A stretch of DNA of 64,000 nt. It comes from Bog-793 sp050013835. GTDB taxonomy: Bacteria > Actinomycetota > Acidimicrobiia > Acidimicrobiales > Bog-793. Below the pieces are notes generated by a model that searched no databases, had not been told where the DNA came from, and worked only from the letters and a program-made list of their open reading frames with translations. The position numbers were made by a program, and so were the translations under genes. Location of the stretch: contig JBEKEM010000008.1 of assembly GCA_050013835.1 (NCBI GenBank), forward strand, positions 62,001 through 126,000. Direction: 5' to 3'. Shown piece after piece: positions 1-6,772 of this stretch; the first letter of the stretch is position 1, and every line of letters starts with the position of its first letter.

Positions 1-2410
1 CGAGCCGCGCCAGCTGGCTCTGGGTGATGACGTTGGCGTAGCGGCCGTAGCCGAGCGGCGGCTTGCGCCGGGCGTCGAATTCGCGGTGCCCCGTCGCGAG
101 CACCATCGCCCCGACCGTCAGCTCCTCCTCCCACGGCTCCTGGTCGAAATCGATGGCGTGGGCGGGGCAGACCGTCTCGCAGGAACGGCACTCCGAGCAG
201 CCGCCGCAAGCGAGGCAGCGCCTGGCCTCGGCGACGGCGTCAGCATCGTCGTAGCCGTCGTGCACCTCGGCCCAGGAACTGCGTCGCCTTCCGCCGTCGG
301 TGACTCGCATCGGCCGGCGCCATTCGGGCCTGCCGGTGGGGAGGGTGGTGTCCTTCACGACGGCCACCGGTCGGACCGGCTCCCAGACCTCGGCCCAGTC
401 CTCCCCGCGTAGGTAGTTGTGGATCGCTCTCGCGGCGCGTCTGCCGGCCGCGATCGCCTCGATCGAGGTGGCGGAGGCGGCGGCGTCCCCCGCCGCGAAG
501 ACGCCTGGGCGGTCGGTCATCAGCGTCGCCCGGTCGGTCGCGATCTGGCCGTCCGCGACCCGGACACCGGAGGCGCCCGACAGGAACTCTTCGTCGATCT
601 CCCGCTCGGCGGCGAGCACGACGTGGTCCGCTGTCAGCTCGACAATCTCGGCGTCTGGACCCCGCCGGAACCGGACGGCGTTCACGGCGTCGGCCCCCAC
701 GAGCTCGACGGGCGCGATGCCACCGACGACCTCGACCCCCTCGTCCACGGCCTCGGCGACGAGGCCGGGCCGGGCCGGCAGCTTCGCCGCGTCCTCGGCG
801 GCGGCGACGGTCACCGACTCCGCCCCGAGCCGAAGGCAGGTGCGGGCGGCGTCGAAGGCGATGCCACCACCGCCCAGGACGACGACGTGCCGACCGACCT
901 CGACCGGTTGGCCGAGCGCCCGGCTCCGCAACAGGTCGAGCGCCGAGACGACGCCGCGCCGGTCACTCGTGCCGAGCGGCGTCGAACCGGGACGCTGCAG
1001 CCCGACGGCGAGCAGCACCGCCTGGAAGCCGGAGGCGAGAAGCGAATCCACCGTGAAGTCGGCTCCGCATCGCTGGCCGACCTGAAGCTCGACACCGTGG
1101 GCGAGCACGCGGGCGACCTCGGCCGCGATGAGCTCCCGGGGCAGGCGGAACTCCGGGATGGCGAGGCGAAGCATCCCGCCCGCTTCCGGCTGGGCCTCGA
1201 AGACGGTGACCTGGTAGCCGAACCGGGCGAGCTCGCGCGCCGCTGTGAGTCCTGCCGGTCCTGCGCCGACGACGGCCGCCTTCTCGGCGTACACAGCCGG
1301 CGGCACCACGACGGGCGGCGCCGCCGCCACTTGGTCGGCGAGGAAGCGCCCGATGCCGGCGATGGCGACCGGCTCGTCGACCCGCCCGCGGGTGCACGCG
1401 GTCTCGCAGTCGTGGACGCAGATCCGGCCGCAGACGCTCGGGAACGGGTTCTCCCTGCTCGCCAGCTCGTACGCCTCGCCGGTCCGCCCCTGCGAGACGA
1501 GGGCGACGCACCCCTGGGCCGCCGTGTGCACGGTACAGGCCGCCGTGCACGGCGCCTGACCGCGGTAGTCGATGGCGAAACCGGCGGGGACCGCGTTGGC
1601 GAACGGTCGGCCGATCGCCTTGCGCTTCGCCATCCCGAAATCGAAGGCACTCTCGAGCTCGACCGGGCAGGCCGCCGTGCACCGGCCACAGGCGACGCAA
1701 CGCTCGGAGACGAAGCTTGGCCGGTGGAGCACGCGCACTCGCAGCTCGCCGGGTGGCCCACTCACGGCGGTCACCTCCGACAGCGTGTGGATGTGGATGC
1801 GCGAGTCGGTGGCGGCGTTGGCGAGCCGAGGCGCCAGCGAGCACATCGCACAGTCCTCGGTCGGGAAGGTCTTGGAAAGGCGGGCCATGTAGCCGCCGAG
1901 CGACTGCTCGCGCTCCACGAGGTGCACTTCGATCCCGGCGTCGGCGAGTTCCTCCGCGGCGGACATCCCCCCGATCCCGCCACCCACGACGACCGCCGAA
2001 CGGTGCAGGAACGTCCGGGACCGCTTCAGGTCCGACTGCTGGGCCGCCCGCGCGATCGCCGCGGCGAGGATCGTCTCGGCCTTCCGCTGGGCCTTGGCGG
2101 GCTCGTCGCGGTGGACGAACGAGCAGCCCTCACGCAGGTTGGCGAAGGCGACCGCGTTCTCACCCAGCCGAAGCTCGCGGGCGATGCGCTCGAACGTCGG
2201 GCCCTGGACGCGGCGCGAGCAGGCGCCGATCACGACGTGGTCGAGCCCGCGCGACTGCACGGCCCGCTCGATGCGCCGCCGACCCTCGGTGCCGCACATG
2301 AACTGGCTCACCGAAACGTTGACGACGCCGGGTAGGGCGCGCCCGCCGGCGGCGAGCGACCTGAGGTCCAGGACGTCGGAGATGTTTCCCCCGCACTCGC
2401 AAAGGAACAC
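1..2410 (-). CDS. hdrA: HdrA-like iron-sulfur flavoprotein with inserted GltD-like module, 3' end off window
   Basis: Heterodisulfide reductase subunit A-type electron-transfer flavoprotein, probably cytoplasmic and partner of the HdrB encoded just upstream. Seen: N-terminal VFLCECGGNI; a first FAD-binding GGGIGGMSAAEEL near residue 143; the HdrA signature TEDCAMCSLAPRL near 185; a 4Fe-4S motif CVACGRCTAACP near 238; then a glutamate-synthase small-subunit-like part with a Cys cluster at 288-340 and a second dinucleotide site VGAGPAGLTAARE near 381; later a second Cys cluster CLACGGCSECRSCETVCP. The frame is open to the window edge, so the C-terminus is missing. In this frame the first usual start after the TGA at 2428 is GTG 2410; an AAGGAG lies about 17 bases upstream, which is long. 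It follows hdrB by 26 bases, implying one operon. Known of the family: HdrA bifurcates or relays electrons through FAD and Fe-S clusters. The physiological acceptor is not visible here. Confidence 0.9.
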   Translation of the reverse strand, partial: MFLCECGGNISDVLDLRSLAAGGRALPGVVNVSVSQFMCGTEGRRRIERAVQSRGLDHVVIGACSRRVQGPTFERIARELRLGENAVAFANLREGCSFVHRDEPAKAQRKAETILAAAIARAAQQSDLKRSRTFLHRSAVVVGGGIGGMSAAEELADAGIEVHLVEREQSLGGYMARLSKTFPTEDCAMCSLAPRLANAATDSRIHIHTLSEVTAVSGPPGELRVRVLHRPSFVSERCVACGRCTAACPVELESAFDFGMAKRKAIGRPFANAVPAGFAIDYRGQAPCTAACTVHTAAQGCVALVSQGRTGEAYELASRENPFPSVCGRICVHDCETACTRGRVDEPVAIAGIGRFLADQVAAAPPVVVPPAVYAEKAAVVGAGPAGLTAARELARFGYQVTVFEAQPEAGGMLRLAIPEFRLPRELIAAEVARVLAHGVELQVGQRCGADFTVDSLLASGFQAVLLAVGLQRPGSTPLGTSDRRGVVSALDLLRSRALGQPVEVGRHVVVLGGGGIAFDAARTCLRLGAESVTVAAAEDAAKLPARPGLVAEAVDEGVEVVGGIAPVELVGADAVNAVRFRRGPDAEIVELTADHVVLAAEREIDEEFLSGASGVRVADGQIATDRATLMTDRPGVFAAGDAAASATSIEAIAAGRRAARAIHNYLRGEDWAEVWEPVRPVAVVKDTTLPTGRPEWRRPMRVTDGGRRRSSWAEVHDGYDDADAVAEARRCLACGGCSECRSCETVCPAHAIDFDQEPWEEELTVGAMVLATGHREFDARRKPPLGYGRYANVITQSQLARL

Positions 2411-2436
2411 GCCGCAGCGCGTCGGTCACTCCTTCC

Positions 2437-3399
2437 CTAGGGGGCTGTTACGTTCGCACGCGGGCGGGCGCCAACCCGCTCGAGGATCGGCTCGAGGTTC
2501 TGGGAGTGCGACTCGACCCCGCAGACCGTGTCAGGGTCCGCCCCCAGGGCGAGCGCCACGAGCTGCTGCACGTGGAGGTGAACGAAGGGGTACTCCTCCC
2601 CGGTCGCGCTGGAGATGGCGTCGTGGTAGCGGTCGAACTGGACCGAGCAGTTGGGGCACATGTGCACGAGGACGTCGATCCCCTCTTCGGCCAGGCGCTT
2701 CAGCTTCTCCCGGGTGACGGCGAGCGAGCGGGAGGGGTTGACGAAGATCTGGCGGAATCCGGCGCCGCAATGGGTCGTCTTCTCGGCGTAGTTGCCGGTC
2801 TTGATGACGCCGGTCGGCTCGAGCAGATCCTCGGGCAGCATGAAGTTCTCGCTGTCGCCGAGGACCTCGTCGGGGAAGACCTTGCAGTAGTGGCAGGCCG
2901 GGTGGGTGGCGACCTTGATGCCCGAGAGCCGGCGGCGGATGAGGTCGGGGATCTGCTTGTGCCGGCTCCAGAGGACCTCGAGGCTGTGCCGGTGCTGGAT
3001 CGTGCCGGCGATGGCGTCGTCGTAACGGCGGCCGATCTTCACGAGCGTCTCGTTGGCCTGTTTGCGGTATTCGGGGACGTTGAGCACGTCGCGGGACTTC
3101 TTGTTGATGGCGTAGCAGGTCGAGCACATGTACGCCTGGACTGGGTGGTCTGCCTCGACTGCCACGCAGGCGTTGCGGGCCGCGACGGCGAGCGTGGTCT
3201 GGAACGGCATGAGGTCGGAGTAGTAGCCGAGACCGGTGCAGCAGGTCTGGTCGGTGTTGACCGTGTACTCCACGTCGAGCCGCTCAAAGAGCCACTTCGT
3301 GGAGGCCTCGACGCCCGGGTACTCCGTCGAGACGAGACAACTCCGGAAGAGCTGGACCCCACCCGTGATGGGCGCGATGTCAGGCGTGGTCTGGGGAAT
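2437..3399 (-). CDS. hdrB: HdrB-like subunit (CCG-domain heterodisulfide reductase B)
   Basis: Subunit B of a heterodisulfide-reductase-like complex, expected to hold noncubane Fe-S clusters in two Cys-rich CCG domains and to pass electrons to or from HdrA downstream. Seen: the first motif set is complete (LFRSCLVSTEYPG, DQTCCTGLGYYSD, MCSTCY). The second has HPACHYCK, THCGAGFRQ and HMCPNC, where the usual Cys-Cys pair is His-Cys. The start is a problem: the first ATG/GTG/TTG is GTG 3273, but that would delete the first conserved Cys (around 3340). The conserved frame continues upstream to a TGA at 3420 without any standard start. An ATT at 3399, right after AAGGGG and at the predicted transcription start, is used here as the best guess; a sequencing error is the alternative. 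Stop TAG at 2437. Confidence 0.85.
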   Translation of the reverse strand: MPQTTPDIAPITGGVQLFRSCLVSTEYPGVEASTKWLFERLDVEYTVNTDQTCCTGLGYYSDLMPFQTTLAVAARNACVAVEADHPVQAYMCSTCYAINKKSRDVLNVPEYRKQANETLVKIGRRYDDAIAGTIQHRHSLEVLWSRHKQIPDLIRRRLSGIKVATHPACHYCKVFPDEVLGDSENFMLPEDLLEPTGVIKTGNYAEKTTHCGAGFRQIFVNPSRSLAVTREKLKRLAEEGIDVLVHMCPNCSVQFDRYHDAISSATGEEYPFVHLHVQQLVALALGADPDTVCGVESHSQNLEPILERVGARPRANVTAP

Positions 3400-3404
3400 G
3401 CCCC

Positions 3405-3434
3405 TTACTAAACCAAATCAATGGAGCTTGTCAA
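3405..3434 (-). promoter_or_regulatory. Predicted sigma-70 promoter of hdrB-hdrA
   Basis: On the minus strand TTGACA (3434-3429) is followed after 18 bases by TAGTAA (3410-3405). Transcription would begin near 3398, almost exactly where the hdrB reading frame opens, so the message may be nearly leaderless. Confidence 0.5.
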
Positions 3435-3671
3435 GTTAATCACGGTGACAGCAGCCGGAGGTCCAATCCACAGGGCTCTGCCAGGACTTTTACATCCGTC
3501 ACGTCGTGGGCGGGACGGCGCGCTACCGCCGGTCGGGCCTTTGCGTGCACCCCGTCACAACGGGCGGAACCGGCGCGGTTCGCCCGGGGCGACCAACGGA
3601 CAATCCCTGCGGGCCCCCGGGCCGTATCCCCTGCGACGGATCGGAACCGACCCGGCAAACGAGGAGACCCG

Positions 3672-4262
3672 ATGACAGGTTCCACGACAAGCATGCTGCG
3701 GGCCGAGAGGCCCTCGACCGCGGACCGCCGGCGACGCAACCTCGCCGGCTCGGCCGTGGTGGTCGCCGCGATGGTCCTCACCGTTCTCGTGACCAACGCG
3801 GGCGCCGCGCCACGGCAGTCGCCGCCCCCGCGTCCCGCGACGCGGCAGGCGCACCCGGTGATCATCGACTCGGCCAAGCACGGCTCGCTCGGCGTGATCC
3901 TTGTCACCAGTGGCCATTACACGCTCTACTACGACAAGGCCGACACGCCGAGCAAGATCGCCTGCACCGGAGGATGCACCCAGATCTGGCCGCCGATCCT
4001 GCTGCCCAAGGGCGTCAGCTCCGCCACGGCGGGACCGGGCGTGGCCCAGAAATCCCTCGGCGTCGTGCACCGGGGACCGGGCAAACTCCAGGTCACCTAC
4101 GCGGGGCACCCGCTCTACCGCTTCGTGCAGGACGCCGCCCCGGGGCAGGTGAAAGGTGAGGGCGTCGGGGGCTTTTACGTCGTCAAGGCGGACTTGAAGA
4201 AGGCTTCGTCGTCGGGCGGCGGCGGCTCGACCACGACGACGCCTTACGGCCGTGGGTACTGA
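3672..4262 (+). CDS. Secreted protein with Lipoprotein_15-type repeats
   Basis: Exported protein of 196 residues, function unknown. Seen: a basic N-terminus (RRRR near 19) and hydrophobic segment (about 25-42), so either a signal peptide or an anchor; then two copies of the repeat typical of the 'secreted repeat of unknown function' family. The first contains YTLYYDKADTPSKIACTGGC and TQIWPPILLP, the second LQVTYAGHPLYRF and GEGVGGFYVV. A Gly/Ser/Thr-rich tail follows. The ATG is preceded by GAGGAGACCCG. It lies 40 bases before an ECF sigma-factor gene in the same direction, so it may be part of that regulon. GGAAC motifs near 3571 and 3644 could be ECF -35 elements, but no convincing -10 is seen. 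Confidence 0.8.
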   Translation: MTGSTTSMLRAERPSTADRRRRNLAGSAVVVAAMVLTVLVTNAGAAPRQSPPPRPATRQAHPVIIDSAKHGSLGVILVTSGHYTLYYDKADTPSKIACTGGCTQIWPPILLPKGVSSATAGPGVAQKSLGVVHRGPGKLQVTYAGHPLYRFVQDAAPGQVKGEGVGGFYVVKADLKKASSSGGGGSTTTTPYGRGY

Positions 4263-4292
4263 GCGAACCGCCTGACGAGTCGGACGCCGCCG

Positions 4293-4298
4293 TAGCCT
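4293..4298 (+). promoter_or_regulatory. TAGCCT -10 element before the sigma-factor gene
   Basis: TAGCCT lies 9 bases before ATG 4308 (3 before GTG 4302) with no Shine-Dalgarno sequence, fitting a leaderless message. The same TAGCCTCG occurs before the gene at 21940. Confidence 0.35.
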
Positions 4299-4301
4299 CG
4301 A

Positions 4302-4880
4302 GTGCCGATGCGGCTGCACAGCACAGACCCGGATGAGTTGTCCGACGAGGCACTGCTCGCCGGCATGGCGCACGGCGACGAGCGGGCGACCGTCGCCTTC
4401 GTCCGCCGCTACCAGCGCCGCGTCTTCGGCCTGGCGAACTCCATGCTCGGCGACAGGGGCGCCGCCGAGGACGTCGCCCAGGAGGCCCTCACCCGGGCGT
4501 GGCGGCACGCGCAGGTCTTCGACGCCCGGCGCGGCTCGGTCGCGACGTGGGTGCTCACGATCACCCGCAACCTCGCGATCGACTCGCTCCGGGTGCGGCG
4601 ATCCTTCCCGATGGAAGCCGAGGAACTGATGAACCTGCGGGAATACGACCTCGGCACGGACCCCTTCGACGCGGCGGACACGACCACCGAAGTCCGCCGC
4701 GCCCTCGCGGCCCTCTCCGCCGAGCAGCGACGCGCGGTCGTGCTCGCCCGTTTCTATGGCTTCACCGCGGCCGAAGTCGCCGACGCCGAACAGATTCCGC
4801 TCGGAACGGCAAAGACCCGCATCCGGAGCGCGCTCTTGACGCTGCACGCCTCGCTCGCCGCCTCAGGTGAACTGCCGTGA
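4302..4880 (+). CDS. ECF-type RNA polymerase sigma factor
   Basis: Sigma-70 family extracytoplasmic-function factor of about 190 residues. Seen: region 2 with AFVRRYQRRVFGLANSML, AEDVAQEALTRAW and GSVATWVLTITRNLAIDSLR; region 4 with LSAEQRRAVVLARFYGFTAA, AEVADAEQIPLGTAKTRIR, which is the helix-turn-helix binding the -35 element. Length is normal for the group. The start is GTG 4302 or ATG 4308; the TAGCCT element upstream favours 4308 on a leaderless transcript. The stop overlaps the start of the next gene, a zinc-finger anti-sigma factor, so the two are translationally coupled. The stimulus is unknown. Confidence 0.92.
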   Translation: MPMRLHSTDPDELSDEALLAGMAHGDERATVAFVRRYQRRVFGLANSMLGDRGAAEDVAQEALTRAWRHAQVFDARRGSVATWVLTITRNLAIDSLRVRRSFPMEAEELMNLREYDLGTDPFDAADTTTEVRRALAALSAEQRRAVVLARFYGFTAAEVADAEQIPLGTAKTRIRSALLTLHASLAASGELP

Positions 4881-5533
4881 CCGAACCCCGCCCCGACTGC
4901 GACCGTTTCGCCGACGACCTCGTCGCCCTCGCCCTCGGGACGGTCAATGGTCGGTCCCGGGCGGCCGTGATCGCCCACGTCGGAACCTGCCCGCGCTGCT
5001 CGGCCGAACTCGATTCCCTCTCCGGGGCCACGGACCGGCTGCTGGAGCTCGTCCCCGATGAGGAGCCTCCCCTCGGTTTCGAGGTCCGGGTTCTCAACCG
5101 GATCCACGCGGCGCGACATGCCCGGTTGGCGGCCTGGCGGCGCCGCACGGCGGTCCTCGTCGCCGCCGCCGCTCTCGTGGCCGGCGTCGCCGGCTACCTC
5201 GCCGGACACGGGCTCGGATCCTCACCCCCGGGCGGACCGGCGACCGCGATCACCGCGGTCCTGCGCACGGCCACGCACGCCGTCGGCGAAATACGCGTGC
5301 CGTCGGGTGGGACCCCGCGGCTCGTCGTGAGCATCGCCGGCCTCGGCACGAGCGGCCCGGTGACCTGCCGCATCACCGACACCACCGGCCGGACCCGGAC
5401 GATCGGCGTCTTCTGGCTCGTCGACGGCTCGGGGTCGTGGACAGCTCGGCTCCCCTTCCCGACGGCGCACCTGCGCGGCGCCACGATCAGCGCGCCGAAC
5501 GGCGAGGTGCTCGCGCGGGCCTCGATCAGCTAG
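4877..5533 (+). CDS. Zinc-finger anti-sigma factor, membrane anchored
   Basis: Anti-sigma factor for the ECF factor encoded just upstream (GTGA overlap). Seen: an N-terminal anti-sigma domain with the zinc-binding pattern His-x3-Cys-x2-Cys in AHVGTCPRCSAEL (about residues 34-46); a basic stretch, then one transmembrane segment AVLVAAAALVAGVAGYLAG (about 92-110); and an extracellular domain of about 105 residues. Known of the family: the domain sequesters its sigma factor at the membrane until an envelope or redox signal releases it. The outer part resembles no sensor I can name. Confidence 0.85.
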   Translation: MTEPRPDCDRFADDLVALALGTVNGRSRAAVIAHVGTCPRCSAELDSLSGATDRLLELVPDEEPPLGFEVRVLNRIHAARHARLAAWRRRTAVLVAAAALVAGVAGYLAGHGLGSSPPGGPATAITAVLRTATHAVGEIRVPSGGTPRLVVSIAGLGTSGPVTCRITDTTGRTRTIGVFWLVDGSGSWTARLPFPTAHLRGATISAPNGEVLARASIS

Positions 5534-5920
5534 CTCCGGACGCCGGAGGCGGACCTGAGCTTGTAATCGAACGGAGTCGCTGCGGAGGGGTCGCCCTCGC
5601 TTTCGACTCCCTTCCCCCACTCCCGAACCGTCGTTCGGGGTGTCGGCGGGCGCGTGGGTCACGGTGTTCGGTGTGCCAGATCTCGGCCACTCCTGACCGG
5701 CATATCGCATCGCCAGCAAACCGAGAGCAACGACGCATCTTGGGACGGAGCCGACCGTCGGCAGGCGTTAGCAACGATCAGTTCCAGTTCCAGCTGGAAC
5801 TGGCCGGCTTCCGTACGGGGTACGGGGCACCCCTGCCCCAGACGTCCTCTCTGGGCCGCCCGAATTCCCCTCGACCGCGGGACGAACTACCGACAGGCGC
5901 AGGCTGCTTCGGTCAGTTGT
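5534..5920. other. Intergenic, no gene seen
   Basis: 387 bases between converging genes. No convincing coding frame. It contains a perfect 20-bp palindrome listed separately. Confidence 0.6.
5784..5803. other. Perfect 20-bp palindrome
   Basis: CCAGTTCCAG followed by its exact complement CTGGAACTGG. It can fold as an 8-bp stem with an AGCT loop. No T-run follows on either strand. It lies between two converging genes, so it may be a bidirectional hairpin or a protein-binding site. Confidence 0.5.
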
Positions 5921-6466
5921 CTATGACACGCCGGAGACACGGTCGCTGGTGAACTGAGCCGGCCCGGATCCGGCGGAGACGAGCTCCACGTAGAAGGTGG
6001 TCGCGCCCGGCACGCGCGGCACGGTCGCGGACGCGTGGCCACGACCGGTCGAGCCGGTGGTGAAGGTGCCGCCGTTGGGTCCACTTTGCGGGCACGATCC
6101 GGGTACCTGCTGCATGAGCACCGAGTACTTCGTGTTCGGGGCCCCTGCCTGCAGGTGGATCTCGGCCTGGAACGAACTGGTCGTGAGCTTCAGCACCACG
6201 AACCCGACCGGGGTAGCCGCCTCGCTGGTGTTGGTGGTGCAGTCCCCTGCGGCTGGACTGTTCGTCCCGAGCGCCTCCTTGTAACCGCCGCCCGGAACGG
6301 TGACCGTCGTCATGGGAGAGGAGGTGGACGTGGGCGCGACCGGTCTGGGCGCGGACGTGGACGGTTCCGTCTCGGGGCCGCTCGAACAGGCCGCCACGAA
6401 GACCAAGCTGGCCACCAGCACGACGGAGGCCGTGGCCACGGAACGACGCGCCGACTTGACTCCCAT
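5921..6466 (-). CDS. Secreted lipoprotein, function unknown
   Basis: Lipoprotein of 181 residues. Seen: signal peptide with hydrophobic core ATASVVLVASLVFVAAC and a lipobox ending in Cys (about residue 27); a Ser/Thr/Pro-rich linker (about 28-55); then a small domain with two further cysteines (GDCTTN, PGSCPQSG) that could form a disulfide. The frame is open further upstream, but ATG 6466 is chosen because AGAGG lies 9 bases before it and the signal peptide begins there. It converges with the sigma/anti-sigma operon. I do not recognise the C-terminal domain. Confidence 0.75.
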   Translation of the reverse strand: MGVKSARRSVATASVVLVASLVFVAACSSGPETEPSTSAPRPVAPTSTSSPMTTVTVPGGGYKEALGTNSPAAGDCTTNTSEAATPVGFVVLKLTTSSFQAEIHLQAGAPNTKYSVLMQQVPGSCPQSGPNGGTFTTGSTGRGHASATVPRVPGATTFYVELVSAGSGPAQFTSDRVSGVS

Positions 6467-6772
6467 TTGGGTCATCCTCTGCGGCAGGGACGTCGCTGAC
6501 GAGGGTCTATGGTCACATTCTGGCCACAGGGAACGGACAAGAAGGTTTCGCGCGCTTCGACGCGGCCGGGGCCAGCTCGCAGCGCTCCTGCGGTCGACCG
6601 GCGACCTGAGGGGCCGGTACCGCCATCGTCGGTCGAACGCCAAGCGGGCGGCCCACTCACCGGGGTTGACTGGCTCGCCGCGACGGCGATTGTCATCGCG
6701 CACTGAACACCGTCCCGAAGCGGTCGCGGCACACGCGTAATCGGCGATCTGGACGACCGGTCGCCGGACCCT
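6467..6772. other. Intergenic, no gene seen
   Basis: About 306 bases between two leftward genes, with no convincing coding frame. It should hold the promoter of the lipoprotein gene; no clear consensus is visible. Confidence 0.5.

Noticed and set aside
419..2335. Plus-strand frame of over 600 codons at the left edge
   Set aside because: Lies antisense to HdrA, which carries FAD and Fe-S motifs.
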